Assembly: GCF_006149005.1 (NCBI RefSeq)
Contig: NZ_VBSL01000001.1
Location: 1,125,443 to 1,189,442, forward strand
Length of the DNA stretch: 64,000 nucleotides
Source: Larkinella sp. C7
GTDB lineage: Bacteria > Bacteroidota > Bacteroidia > Cytophagales > Spirosomataceae
Direction: 5' to 3'
A program made the position numbers and the translations under genes. The notes beneath the pieces were generated by a model that saw only the letters and a list, made by a program, of their open reading frames with translations, was not told where the DNA came from and searched no databases. Of this stretch, positions 7,082 through 17,047 are shown piece by piece; the first letter of the stretch is position 1, and each line of letters begins with the position of its first letter.

Positions 7082-10000
7082 TCAATCCAGCAACGCCAGA
7101 ATGTCTTCTTTCGTCAGCGATTTCATGAAGTTTTCCTCGGTCGTAATCAGGTCGCTGGCCAGCTTTTGCTTGGAACGTTGCAGGGCCAGAATCTTCTCCT
7201 CCACGGTGTTTCGGGAAATAAATTTGTAGGTAAAAACCGTCCGTTTCTGCCCGATCCGGTGGGCGCGGTCGATGGCCTGGGCCTCAATGGCCGGGTTCCA
7301 CCACGGGTCGAGAATGAACACGTAATCGGCTGCCGTCAGGTTGTGGCCCAGTCCGCCCGCTTTCAGCGAAATGAGAAACAACTTGATCGAGTCGTTGTTT
7401 TGAAACAGATCCACCTGCCCGCGCCGGTCCTGCGTCGAACCGTCCAGGTACGCATACTGAATCCCCCGTTCCTGCAAATACTGCTGAACAACGTCCAGGT
7501 GTTTGATGAACTGACTGAAAACCAGAATCTTGTGATTATCCGCCATTGCACCTTCCAGCCGCATCACCATGTCGTCCAGCTTGCCGGAATTGCCTTCGTA
7601 CGTTTCGTCGATCATGCGCGGGTGATTCGCAATCTGGCGCAGTTTGGTTAGCCCCTGTAAAACCACCATCTGCGATTTGGCCATGCCGTCTTCCTCGATG
7701 CGTTCCAGAATCAGGTTCCGGTAATACGATTTGGCTTCTTCATACTGCTTCTCCTGTTCCGGCGACATATCGCTGTAGTGAATATTCTCCACTTTCTCGG
7801 GCAGGTCACGCGCCACCTGCGACTTGTGCCGCCGGAGCATAAACGGTTTGATGATGCCATAAAGCCGCTGCGTTTTCTGCTCGTCGTTCTTTTTCTCGAT
7901 CGGAATCTGAAACTCGTTGCGGAAAAACGTCTGACTTCCCAGCAAACCGGGGTTGATAAACGTCATCTGCGTCCACAAATCCATCGTGCTGTTTTCCAAC
8001 GGCGTACCGGTCAGAATAAGCCGGTGGGCCGAGTCCAGTTGCATAACCGCCCGGGTGATGTGCGACGACGGATTTTTAATGGCCTGTGATTCGTCCAGAA
8101 TGATGTAATGAAACCGGTACATCTTCAGCAAGTCGATGTCGATCCGGACAATGCCGTACGAGGTCAGAATAACGTCATAGCCATCGAACTGGGCGGTATT
8201 TTTGTCGCGGTAGGTACCGGTGTACGCCATGACGCGCAGGCCGGGCGTAAACCGTTTGGCTTCGAGTTCCCAGTTATACAGCAACGAAGTGGGCATCACG
8301 AGCAGCGTCGGTTCCGTAAAACCGGCTTCCTTCTGCGACTGCAACATCGCCAGCGTCATGACGGTTTTGCCCAATCCCATATCATCAGCCAGGCAACCGC
8401 CAAAGCGGTATTGATTCAGGAATTGCAGCCAGTCGTACCCGGCTTTCTGGTAAGGCCGCAGTTCGCCCTTGAAACCGGCGGGCAGCGGATGCGCATTGAT
8501 TTCTTCAAAACTCCGCAGTTTTTCAAGCTTCCGGCTGATCACCGCCGACGCCAGGCTCTCCTCCTGCAATTCCTGCACCAGCGCAATGTGGTGTTTGTGC
8601 AGCACCAGCCGGTCGCTGTCCACCTCGTGTTCCATGAACGCGAAGAGTTCCGAATATTTCGTAAACCACGTTTCGGGAATGACGGCAACCTCGCCGTTGG
8701 GCAGCGTAAACTCCCGTTTCTTGTTTAGAATCAGCGAACGCAGCTTGATAAACGGAATCTCGAACTCCCCGAATTGCACTTTCGCATAAATGTCGAACCA
8801 GTCCCGGGTTTCGTTGATCGAAACCACAATGGACGAATAGCCTAAAAAGTAGCGTTTTGTGTCATCAGCGTGTTGTGAAATCTGAAAACCGGCTTCCACC
8901 AGCCGGTTGTGGTTTTGCTGGAGCCACTCGAAAGCGGTCGCTTTTCCGAGTTTGGAATGACCGTTGTCTTTCAGTTCCAGACCGTTTTCCTTGAGCCAGA
9001 AAAGCGTCGATTTCTCCTTCCGAACATCCCGGCGAATTTTGTGAAAAACATAATCGTTCCCTTTCTTTTCGATGCTGACATTAGCCGAATCCGTAAAACC
9101 GTCGTAGCGAAACGTGAACTGCCCGTATTGAAACAGCAGGTCGAAAACCACCTGCGAGTCGTCGACGGGCGCGGCATGGGCCATTTCCGTCAGCACGTTG
9201 TTCATCCGTTCCGACGCCCCGTTTCCGTTCCGGTGGCCGTTCGAAACCGCCTGATCGAAGAGCGCGGGCGTAGTCCGGTGCGCGACGGCATGTTCCGAAA
9301 CCGTCAGCACGGGCGCGGGAGGCAGCACTTCGTTCCGGATTTCAAACCCTCTGGCGTATACGTCGTAGGACGCAATCAGGGGGGCGACGAAGCGGTGATA
9401 GTACTGATCTTCAATATTTTTCGGGATAACGATATTTCTTTTTTGCAGAAACGGGCGCAATTTTTTGCCGTCGACATTTTTGTCGAAATGAAACAACCGC
9501 TTCCCCACCATCATCCAGGCCGGATCGTCGCAAATCAAGAGCGCATCCTTAAAATGAAATTCGACCCGCTCACCGGCGTATTTAATAATGGGAAAGTATT
9601 CCGTGGCGGTTTCGGTCCGCACAAAATTGAAAAAGACGCGGGCCTTGTCGGGCATCCGCTCAACGGACATCCAGGCCGGGTTGCCGTCGTTGCCCATGAC
9701 ATACAACGGTTTTTCGGCCAGCCGCTCCAGAATCAACGCCCGGCGGGTTTCGAGGTATTCGCAAATCCGGTCCCGCAGTTCTTTATCCCCCTTTTGGGCG
9801 TCGTAAATCTTTAGAAAGAAATCGACCGCCGGTAATTTTTTGGGATTGAATTTTTTCAGAATGACGTCCTGCTGGATTTCGTCGATGATCCGAATCAGCT
9901 CAAAATCAGCATCGTCCAGTTCACTGGCAAACTCCCCGGCGTTTTTGGCCGACAGCGTCTGGTTCTGCAACGTCAGCTCACCCCGCGCATTGAGTTGCAC

Positions 10001-10087
10001 GACGAAAGCTTCAAACAGATACCCCAGAAACTCGTGTTCCAGGAGTGAATAGACCAGTTGAAACGGTTCCGCAGGAGAGACTTTCAT
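7082..10087 (-). CDS. SNF2-family DEAD/DEAH-like helicase
   Basis: 1001-residue SWI2/SNF2 ATPase as found in many Bacteroidota. The C-terminal half holds the motor: motif I DDMGLGKT, motif II DESQ, motif III LTGTPLENS, then helicase_C with motif V GGLGHNLTAADYV and motif VI QAIDRAHRIGQKR. The N-terminal 500 residues are a poorly defined region typical of bacterial SNF2 proteins. The likely role is DNA translocation or remodelling of protein-DNA complexes; no linked methylase or nuclease suggests a defence system. I start at the ATG at 10087 rather than 10237, because the promoter at 10235-10265 puts the transcript start downstream of 10237 and the extra 50 residues look random. Confidence 0.92.
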   Translation of the reverse strand: MKVSPAEPFQLVYSLLEHEFLGYLFEAFVVQLNARGELTLQNQTLSAKNAGEFASELDDADFELIRIIDEIQQDVILKKFNPKKLPAVDFFLKIYDAQKGDKELRDRICEYLETRRALILERLAEKPLYVMGNDGNPAWMSVERMPDKARVFFNFVRTETATEYFPIIKYAGERVEFHFKDALLICDDPAWMMVGKRLFHFDKNVDGKKLRPFLQKRNIVIPKNIEDQYYHRFVAPLIASYDVYARGFEIRNEVLPPAPVLTVSEHAVAHRTTPALFDQAVSNGHRNGNGASERMNNVLTEMAHAAPVDDSQVVFDLLFQYGQFTFRYDGFTDSANVSIEKKGNDYVFHKIRRDVRKEKSTLFWLKENGLELKDNGHSKLGKATAFEWLQQNHNRLVEAGFQISQHADDTKRYFLGYSSIVVSINETRDWFDIYAKVQFGEFEIPFIKLRSLILNKKREFTLPNGEVAVIPETWFTKYSELFAFMEHEVDSDRLVLHKHHIALVQELQEESLASAVISRKLEKLRSFEEINAHPLPAGFKGELRPYQKAGYDWLQFLNQYRFGGCLADDMGLGKTVMTLAMLQSQKEAGFTEPTLLVMPTSLLYNWELEAKRFTPGLRVMAYTGTYRDKNTAQFDGYDVILTSYGIVRIDIDLLKMYRFHYIILDESQAIKNPSSHITRAVMQLDSAHRLILTGTPLENSTMDLWTQMTFINPGLLGSQTFFRNEFQIPIEKKNDEQKTQRLYGIIKPFMLRRHKSQVARDLPEKVENIHYSDMSPEQEKQYEEAKSYYRNLILERIEEDGMAKSQMVVLQGLTKLRQIANHPRMIDETYEGNSGKLDDMVMRLEGAMADNHKILVFSQFIKHLDVVQQYLQERGIQYAYLDGSTQDRRGQVDLFQNNDSIKLFLISLKAGGLGHNLTAADYVFILDPWWNPAIEAQAIDRAHRIGQKRTVFTYKFISRNTVEEKILALQRSKQKLASDLITTEENFMKSLTKEDILALLD

Positions 10088-10234
10088 AACACCGTAATGA
10101 TTACTGCCTGACTGTACCAGGCCCGGAAATACCGGGTTAGTCGTAAAAAATCGCGTTCCCGGACGGAAAAGAGAAGCTTCAAAAAAGAAAGCAAAAAGGC
10201 TGATTTGCCGTCCGGTTAGAATACGCAACAAACT

Positions 10235-10265
10235 CAAATATACGAAGAGCTACAACAAAGGCAAA
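10235..10265 (-). promoter_or_regulatory. consensus Bacteroidota promoter of the SNF2 gene
   Basis: On the minus strand TTTG (10262-10265) is followed after exactly 19 bp by TATATTTG (10235-10242), a full match to the TTTG-N19-TAnnTTTG consensus. The transcript would have a leader of about 140 nt before the ATG at 10087. The remaining gap up to the sigma factor gene (10266-10481) holds no gene; the only structure I see is a small CTTAG-TAC-CTAAG palindrome at 10387-10399. Confidence 0.78.
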
Positions 10266-10481
10266 TCGAAAAATACGGAAGCCCCACGCGAACTGATTTT
10301 ACGGCCTGAGAATGGGATCAGCGGCATTTTGACGCGGTAAATTTCAATAGCCGATTCAACGCTAGAGTACCCCCGAAAACAAAACCGCTTAGTACCTAAG
10401 TGAGAAAAAATTGCAATTCATTCAGAAACCGAGCGAGGGTTGTGCCTATTTTTCTTGTCTTTGCAGTAGACCCTGAACTGT

Positions 10482-11141
10482 ATGAATGAATCGACCCTGC
10501 AACCGGATTTTTCGGACGAACGACGCCCGGACGCGCAAATAAGAATGTTGGTGCCGATGGATTCAAACCGTGCTGCCGACCCGGAATGGATGATCCGACG
10601 GATGCTGCATTCGGACCCGGTGAAAGGGTTCGAATTGCTCTATCAGCGGTATTACCGCCCCTTGTGCAGCCACGTTACACGCCTGGTCTATTCCCGCGAA
10701 ATTGGCGAAGACCTCGTCGGCGATCTGTTTTTTCACCTGTGGCAAACGAATCAGTACACCCAGATCACGGGCTCGTTCCGCGCCTACCTGTTTTCGGCCG
10801 CCCGCAACCGCGCCATCAACTACCTCCGCTGGGAATTTAACCGGACTGAACCCACCGAAGACAACGAGCAGATCGACCCGGCAGACAGCACCGAATCCGA
10901 TGCGGATCTGGCCTTTGAAGAACTCACAACCCGCATCCACCGCGCCCTGGACGCCCTGCCGCCCCAATGCCGCAACGTGTTTGTGCTGAGCCGGTTTGAA
11001 GGTCGCAAAAACAGCGAGATCGGGGCAGATCTGCACATTTCGGTCAAAACCGTAGAAGGTCATCTCACCAAAGCCCTGAGCCGGTTACGACAGGCCCTCC
11101 ACGACTATTGGCTGGTGTTACTCCTGCTGCTGACCTGGTAA
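10482..11141 (+). CDS. ECF-type RNA polymerase sigma factor
   Basis: 219 residues. Region 2 spans about residues 45-115 (FELLYQRYYRPLCSHVTRLV, then the DNA-melting stretch FRAYLFSAARNRAINYLRW). Region 4 spans about residues 150-205 (ALDALPPQCRNVFVLSRFEG, then an HTH KNSEIGADLHISVKTVEGHL). It belongs to the Bacteroidota ECF group paired with FecR-like anti-sigma factors. A FecR gene follows after 27 bp, then susC and susD, so it most likely switches on this uptake operon when the STN domain of the receptor signals through FecR. Confidence 0.93.
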   Translation: MNESTLQPDFSDERRPDAQIRMLVPMDSNRAADPEWMIRRMLHSDPVKGFELLYQRYYRPLCSHVTRLVYSREIGEDLVGDLFFHLWQTNQYTQITGSFRAYLFSAARNRAINYLRWEFNRTEPTEDNEQIDPADSTESDADLAFEELTTRIHRALDALPPQCRNVFVLSRFEGRKNSEIGADLHISVKTVEGHLTKALSRLRQALHDYWLVLLLLLTW

Positions 11142-11168
11142 GTATCTCTCCTCCTTTTCGACATCAAC

Positions 11169-12170
11169 ATGCAATCGGAACTATCCAAGGCACTGCTCTT
11201 TGCCTATTTTGAAGGGACTACCACGCCGATCCAGACCCAGCGGATTCAGCGATGGCGACAGAAACCCGAAAACCGGGAGTGGTTTTTCGCCTGTCTGGAA
11301 GAATGGGAAAGTCAGCGGCTGCAATACGAAGCCGACCCGGAAACCGCCTTCCACCAATTCCGGGAACGGATTCAGCAACTCGAATCACCCCCCGACACAC
11401 CGGTTTTGCCGCTGGCAACACCGTCCGTCCGCCGGGCGTGGCTCGTTGCCGCTTCACTGGCGTTGCTCACCCTGCTGGCCGTCTGGCAGCGCGACCGCGG
11501 GCTCTACCGCACCTATTCAACGCAGTATGGCGAACTGAAAACCGTTGGTTTGCCCGACGGCAGCCGGGTAACGCTGAATGCCCATTCCAGCCTGCGGTTG
11601 TCGCGTTGGACGTTTGGCCGAACCAGCCGGGAAGTCTGGCTCACCGGCGAAGCCGAGTTTTCGGTGCGGCATCTGCCTACCCACCAGCGGTTTATCGTCC
11701 GAACACCCGATGAGCTGGAAGTAGTCGTATTGGGCACGGAATTCGTCGTTTCGAGCCGCCGACAAGGTTCGCGCATTGTGCTGAACAGCGGAAAAGTGGC
11801 CTTCCGGTCGTTGCAAGGTTCGGCGCCCGCACCGGTGGTGATGAAACCGGGTGATGTAGCCACCGTGAAGCCGGGCGGTCAGGTTCAGATGCAATCCCAC
11901 CAGTCGGTCGAACGCTACCGGGTCTGGAAAGAACACCGGTTTCTGTTCGACCGCACGCCTTTATCGCAGGTGCTGGCGACATTGGAAGAACATTTTGGCG
12001 AAACCGTACAACTGGCTGACTCCGAACTGGTTCACCGGCAGATTACCGGTACGTTTCGGGCCGAAACCGCCCCGGTTCTGCTCGATTTGCTCACCACCCT
12101 GACCCGCACGCAGGTTGTCGAAACCGATTCGGGCAAAGTGATGATTCCTCTTTCCCCCTTAAACCCTTAA
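11169..12170 (+). CDS. FecR-family anti-sigma factor
   Basis: 333 residues: an N-terminal cytoplasmic sigma-binding part (about 1-85, containing NREWFFACLEEWES), one transmembrane helix (about 90-106), a periplasmic FecR domain (about 115-215, YGELKTVGLPDGSRVTLNAHSSLR) and a C-terminal DUF4974 domain (about 255-330, FLFDRTPLSQVLATLEEHFG). This is the standard inner-membrane relay between a TonB-dependent transducer and an ECF sigma factor. It lies 27 bp after the sigma gene and 5 bp before the receptor gene, which implies translational coupling. Confidence 0.95.
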   Translation: MQSELSKALLFAYFEGTTTPIQTQRIQRWRQKPENREWFFACLEEWESQRLQYEADPETAFHQFRERIQQLESPPDTPVLPLATPSVRRAWLVAASLALLTLLAVWQRDRGLYRTYSTQYGELKTVGLPDGSRVTLNAHSSLRLSRWTFGRTSREVWLTGEAEFSVRHLPTHQRFIVRTPDELEVVVLGTEFVVSSRRQGSRIVLNSGKVAFRSLQGSAPAPVVMKPGDVATVKPGGQVQMQSHQSVERYRVWKEHRFLFDRTPLSQVLATLEEHFGETVQLADSELVHRQITGTFRAETAPVLLDLLTTLTRTQVVETDSGKVMIPLSPLNP

Positions 12171-12175
12171 AACGT

Positions 12176-15100
12176 ATGGTGCCATTTTTAAGAATCCTGC
12201 TGCCAACGGCGGGTTGTCTGCTCTCGGTGGCCGTTCAGGCGCAAACCCTGGCGTCGGTTCAGGCGGCCCGGTCGGTCATCCAGTCGTCTCCTGGTTCGAC
12301 GGTTCAACTGCGGGACGCCCTGCTGGAACTTCGCAGCCGCTATAAGGTCGATCTGGCCTTTGAAGAACAGCAGCTCCAGGGCGTCAGCGTTCCCACTGGC
12401 TGGTTCCACCCCAAATGGTCGCTGGAGAAAAACCTGGAAGGCCTGTTGCGGACCACGGATTTTCAGGTGAAACGGCTGTCCAACGGAACCTACCTGATCG
12501 TGTCGAACGCAGCCCGGATGCGACCGGCGCGAACCGCATCGCCCAACCGGTCCGAAGCGCCCACCTCGATGACGCAGCCCGAACCTTCCGGGGCCAACGA
12601 CAACGCTGCCACCCGAACCGGGCCGACCGAAACCGCAACGCAGCCTGCCGACGTGGCCGTTCAGGGACGCGTGACCGCCAGCGGGTCGGACGAAGGGCTT
12701 CCGGGTGTGAATGTGCAGGTGAAAGGAACAACAACCGGTACCACCACCGACGCCAATGGCTCATTTACGCTGCGGGTGCGCGATGAACAGGCGGTGCTCG
12801 TGTTTTCGTCCATCGGCTACGAAGCCCAGGAAGTGACGGTGGGCAGGCGGCAAACGCTGAGCGTGATCCTGAAACCGAGTGAGCGCTCGCTGGAAGAAGT
12901 GGTGGTCGTGGGGTATGGAACCGTTAAAAAGAGCGATTTGACGGGTTCCGTTTCGTCGGTTTCGGGCAGTGAATTTCACAAATTGCCGATGGCAACGCTC
13001 GATCAGGGGTTGCAGGGCCGTGCCGCCGGGGTGCAGGTGACGCAAACCGACGCGGCTCCCGGCGGCACGGTTTCCATCCGGATTCGGGGCGGCAACTCCA
13101 TCACCAACAACAACGAGCCGTTGTACGTCGTGGATGGTTTTCCGGTGACGGCCCTCAAAAGCCTGAATCCGTCGGACATCGAATCGATTGAAATTCTGAA
13201 AGATGCCTCGGCAACGGCCATCTACGGTTCGCGGGGTTCCAACGGTGTGGTGCTGATTACGACCAAACAGGCCAAGGCGGGCCAGTCGCGCTTCGATGCC
13301 GAATATTACACCGGTTTTCAGAAATTGATTTACAAAATTCCGCTGCTGAACGGAACGCAGTTTGCCGAACTCGCCAACGAAGCCGCTGCCTTCCGAAACC
13401 GGGCATTACCGTTCGCCGATCCGAAGGCGCTGGGCGAAGGTACCGACTGGCAGGACGCCATTTACCGAACCGCGCCCATCCGAAACTACCAGCTCACGTT
13501 TTCGCAGGGACTGGAAAAAACCCGGTTTATGGTCAGCGGTAATTATTTCGATCAGGACGGCATTATCAGCAACTCCAATTTCAAACGGTTATCGCTGCGG
13601 TTCAACATGGAAACCAAAATCAACGCGAAACTGACGTTTGGCAACAACCTGCAACTGAGCTACGTCAACAACCATGCGGTTCTGGTCAACAGCGGTGGCA
13701 CCGGCAGCAACGGCGTGGTTCACACGGCTTTAACGAGCGGCCCGAATTTGCCGATTTACGACCAGGACGGCAATTATTTTGTCGACTGGCAGCAAATCGG
13801 CCCTTCCGTCCGGCGGGATAACGCGGTTTCGCTGGCCAATGAAACCACCAACCTGACGCGCACCGCCCGCATTCTGGGCAATATGTTTCTGCAATACGAA
13901 GTGGTGAAAGGGCTGACCGCCCGCGTCAGTCTGGGAGCCGACGCTACGTTTTCGAAAAACAACCTCTACATTCCGCGCACGACTTACCGCGCGTATTTTC
14001 AGAACGGCATTGCCAACGTGAGCGACCAGCAATCATATAACTGGCTGAATGAAAATACCTTGACCTACGACAAAACCGTGGGCGTTCACCATGTCAATGT
14101 GCTGGGCGGTTTTACGGTCCAGCGGGAAATCAGCGAAGAGGTGGAAGCAAAAGGGCAGAATTTTGTCAACGATATTCTGACGTACAACAACCTGGAAGCT
14201 GCCGGACTCGTACAGCCAGCCGCTTCGGGGGCCAACCAATGGTCGCTCATGTCGTATCTGGGCCGGATCAATTACGGGTTTCGGGAGCGGTATCTGCTGA
14301 CGGTTTCGCTGCGGGCCGATGGGTCGTCGCGGTTTGGAGCCAGCAACAAATGGGGCTATTTCCCGTCCGGGGCGCTGGCCTGGCGGGTGTCGGAAGAACC
14401 ATTCATGCAGGCCCAGCGGATCGTTTCAGATCTGAAGTTTCGGACCAGCTACGGCGTCACCGGTTTTCAGGAAATTCCGCTGTACCGCTCCCAGAGTTCA
14501 CTCAGCAATACCTCCTCCATTATCGGCAACAACCTCGCCATCGGGATTGCACCGTCGCGGGTCGCCAACCCGAACCTGAAATGGGAACGAACCGCGCAGT
14601 TTGACGTGGGGATTGATTTCGGCGTGCTCAACAACCGGGTGCGGTTTACGGCGGATTATTACTATAAACGTACCAAAGACCTGCTGCTCGAAGTGAGCGT
14701 TCCCTGGACGTCGGGCTACAATACGTCGCTCCAGAATGTGGGCAGCACCGAGAACAAAGGGTTTGAGTTTTCGGTCAGTGCCACGCCGGTCAACGGCAAA
14801 TTCAAGTGGAACGTGGACGCCAATTACTCCCAAAACCGCAACAAAGTGTTGAGTCTGGGCGGTGTAAACGAGTTTTTTGGCCCCGAATCGGGTTCCAGTT
14901 TCTACTCGCCCGGCCCGGCCATTCTCATCCGGAAAGGCCAGCCGGTCAATTCCTTCTTCGGCTACATCGGCGACGGTTTGTTCCGCACGCAGGAGGAGGT
15001 CGCCAGCGGCCCGGTTCACCGCTACATGGAACCGGGCGACCTGCGGTTTAAGGACGTGGATGGCAACGGCACGCTCTCCCCCGCCGACCGAACCATCATC

Positions 15101-15604
15101 GGCAACGCCCAGCCCAGGTTCATCTACGGCCTGAACAACACCTTCACCTACGGCAACTTCGACCTGACGGTTTTGATGCAGGGTGTTTACGGCAACAACA
15201 TCCTGAACCTGCTGCGGGTCTACGAACTCGAATCCATGCGCGGCACCCACAACAACCACATCCGGGCGCTGGACCGCTGGACGCCCCAGAATCCGAACGC
15301 CTACATGCCCAAAGCCGATTACCGTGGTCAGGAGCAATTCATCAGCACCCGGGCGCTGGAAGACGGTTCATATCTGCGGGTACGAAACGTGGTGTTGTCC
15401 TATAACCTGCCGGGCAAGCTGGTCAAATGGGCGCGTTCCGCCAAAATTTACGTCAGCGGCCAGAACATCCTGACCTGGACGAAATACACCGGCTACGATC
15501 CGGAGGTCAATTCGCACGGGCAAAACCCGATCAATCAGGGCATTGATTACGGAGCGTATCCGCGCGCCAAAACGGTTATGATCGGTGTCAACCTGGGCCT
15601 TTAA
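12176..15604 (+). CDS. SusC/RagA-type TonB-dependent transducer with STN domain
   Basis: 1142-residue outer-membrane receptor. Order: signal peptide (1-23), STN secretin/TonB signalling domain (about 45-110), a Ser/Thr/Pro-rich linker (about 112-158), a carboxypeptidase-regulatory-like beta domain (about 161-235), the LEEVVVVGYGTVKKSDLTGS motif at about 239-258, plug domain (to about 365), and the SusC-type 22-strand barrel. The STN domain marks it as a transducer that reports substrate binding to the FecR encoded just upstream. It would import a nutrient using TonB-ExbBD energy, capped by the SusD lipoprotein encoded 12 bp downstream. The substrate is not readable from sequence. Confidence 0.96.
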   Translation: MVPFLRILLPTAGCLLSVAVQAQTLASVQAARSVIQSSPGSTVQLRDALLELRSRYKVDLAFEEQQLQGVSVPTGWFHPKWSLEKNLEGLLRTTDFQVKRLSNGTYLIVSNAARMRPARTASPNRSEAPTSMTQPEPSGANDNAATRTGPTETATQPADVAVQGRVTASGSDEGLPGVNVQVKGTTTGTTTDANGSFTLRVRDEQAVLVFSSIGYEAQEVTVGRRQTLSVILKPSERSLEEVVVVGYGTVKKSDLTGSVSSVSGSEFHKLPMATLDQGLQGRAAGVQVTQTDAAPGGTVSIRIRGGNSITNNNEPLYVVDGFPVTALKSLNPSDIESIEILKDASATAIYGSRGSNGVVLITTKQAKAGQSRFDAEYYTGFQKLIYKIPLLNGTQFAELANEAAAFRNRALPFADPKALGEGTDWQDAIYRTAPIRNYQLTFSQGLEKTRFMVSGNYFDQDGIISNSNFKRLSLRFNMETKINAKLTFGNNLQLSYVNNHAVLVNSGGTGSNGVVHTALTSGPNLPIYDQDGNYFVDWQQIGPSVRRDNAVSLANETTNLTRTARILGNMFLQYEVVKGLTARVSLGADATFSKNNLYIPRTTYRAYFQNGIANVSDQQSYNWLNENTLTYDKTVGVHHVNVLGGFTVQREISEEVEAKGQNFVNDILTYNNLEAAGLVQPAASGANQWSLMSYLGRINYGFRERYLLTVSLRADGSSRFGASNKWGYFPSGALAWRVSEEPFMQAQRIVSDLKFRTSYGVTGFQEIPLYRSQSSLSNTSSIIGNNLAIGIAPSRVANPNLKWERTAQFDVGIDFGVLNNRVRFTADYYYKRTKDLLLEVSVPWTSGYNTSLQNVGSTENKGFEFSVSATPVNGKFKWNVDANYSQNRNKVLSLGGVNEFFGPESGSSFYSPGPAILIRKGQPVNSFFGYIGDGLFRTQEEVASGPVHRYMEPGDLRFKDVDGNGTLSPADRTIIGNAQPRFIYGLNNTFTYGNFDLTVLMQGVYGNNILNLLRVYELESMRGTHNNHIRALDRWTPQNPNAYMPKADYRGQEQFISTRALEDGSYLRVRNVVLSYNLPGKLVKWARSAKIYVSGQNILTWTKYTGYDPEVNSHGQNPINQGIDYGAYPRAKTVMIGVNLGL

Positions 15605-15616
15605 CACCCGACTTCC

Positions 15617-17029
15617 ATGAAAAAGAAACTATCTACCCTACCTATCCTTTTCCTGAGCGTATGGCTCGGCAGCAGTTGCCAGTTTCTGGACGAAAACCCG
15701 CAGGATTTTCTGGCACCGGCCAATTTTTATAAAACCGAAGCCGATGCTGTAGCCGCCGTCAATGCGGTTTACAGCCACCTGTCGACGGGCGCGTATTACG
15801 GCGGGGGGGCCTGGCGGATGGGCGATCTGGCGTCCGACCTGCTGGACGACGGCGCGGTGTCGCGCACCGAAACCCTGGAATTGAATACGTACACCGTTGC
15901 CTCGACCAATGCGGTTCTCGCTGATTTCTGGCAGCGATTGTATGTGGCGGTCAATCAGGCCAATGCGGCCATTGGGCGCGTACCGGGAACGACGATGGAT
16001 GCTACCCGGAAGGCCCGGCTGGTGGCCGAAGTACGGTTTTTGCGGGCCTTGTTTTACTTCGATCTGGTGAAAGCGTTCGGCGATGTGCCGCTGGTGGTGG
16101 AAGAAACCACGAGCCTGAATGCGCTGTCGGTGGTTCGCCGGCCAGCCGCCGAAATTTACACCCAGGTTATTCAGGATTTGCAGGAAGCCGAGAAAGGTTT
16201 GCCGGTTAGCTACGCGGCTGCCGATGTAGGCCGGGTCACCAAAGGGGCGGCTCAGTCTTTACTCGCTAAAGTGTACCTGTTCAACCGGGATTTCGCGGCT
16301 GCGGCCCAAAAAGCGCAGGAAGTAGTTCAGGCCAATACCTACAGCCTGGTTCCCAACTACGCCGATTTGTGGCCGGCCGAGAAGGAAAACGGGCCGGAGC
16401 ATATTTTCTCGGTCCAATACAAAGCCGGGGTCGTCGGCAGCGGTTTTAACGAAACGTTTGGCGTGCGGGGCGGAAAAACACCCATTACGGGCGGCAGTGG
16501 CGCTTTTGTCAAGAAAGCGTTCATCAGTAGTTTCGAAACGGGCGACCTTCGCAAAGACGTCAGCATCAAGGACTCCTACACGTTTTCGGACGGCAGCAAA
16601 GCCACGTTTCAGCCCCACGTCTGGAAATACTTCAATCCCAACGGCACCACGCCCAGCAACACAGACACCAACTGGCCCGTCATCCGGTATGCTGATCTGC
16701 TGCTGATTCTGGCCGAAGCCCGGAACGAGGTGGCGGGTCCAACGCCCGATGCCTATGCGCCGATCAATCAGGTTCGCAGCCGCTCCAAACTCAAAGCCCT
16801 GCCCGCCGGACTGACCAAAGAACAGTTTCGGGATGCGGTTTTGCAGGAACGCGGCTGGGAATTGTGCTTCGAAGGCCACCGCCGGTACGACCTGATCCGA
16901 ATGAATAAACTTCGGGAAGCAATGCAAAAAGTAGCGGTTACGACCACCGTACCCAAGCATAATCTGTACCCGATTCCGCAACGTGAACTAGACACCAACC
17001 GGGAACTCCAACAAAATACCGGTTATTAA
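15617..17029 (+). CDS. SusD/RagB nutrient-binding outer-membrane lipoprotein
   Basis: 470 residues with a lipoprotein signal (hydrophobic segment followed by SSC, Cys at about residue 21). The N-terminal SusD signature FLDENPQDFLAPANFYKTEADAV and the C-terminal RagB motif (DAVLQERGWELCFEGHRRYDLIR) are both present, the latter belonging to the helical scaffold shared by all SusD proteins. The length is slightly below the family average of 500-600, suggesting a compact substrate-binding insert. It partners the SusC protein of the preceding gene and is followed after 18 bp by the FAD enzyme. Confidence 0.95.
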   Translation: MKKKLSTLPILFLSVWLGSSCQFLDENPQDFLAPANFYKTEADAVAAVNAVYSHLSTGAYYGGGAWRMGDLASDLLDDGAVSRTETLELNTYTVASTNAVLADFWQRLYVAVNQANAAIGRVPGTTMDATRKARLVAEVRFLRALFYFDLVKAFGDVPLVVEETTSLNALSVVRRPAAEIYTQVIQDLQEAEKGLPVSYAAADVGRVTKGAAQSLLAKVYLFNRDFAAAAQKAQEVVQANTYSLVPNYADLWPAEKENGPEHIFSVQYKAGVVGSGFNETFGVRGGKTPITGGSGAFVKKAFISSFETGDLRKDVSIKDSYTFSDGSKATFQPHVWKYFNPNGTTPSNTDTNWPVIRYADLLLILAEARNEVAGPTPDAYAPINQVRSRSKLKALPAGLTKEQFRDAVLQERGWELCFEGHRRYDLIRMNKLREAMQKVAVTTTVPKHNLYPIPQRELDTNRELQQNTGY

Positions 17030-17047
17030 CCTTCTGACAATCAACTT

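Noticed and set aside
7082-10087. SNF2 helicase as part of a defence system
   Set aside because: No nuclease, methylase or other defence gene is adjacent; solitary SNF2 genes are common in Bacteroidota.
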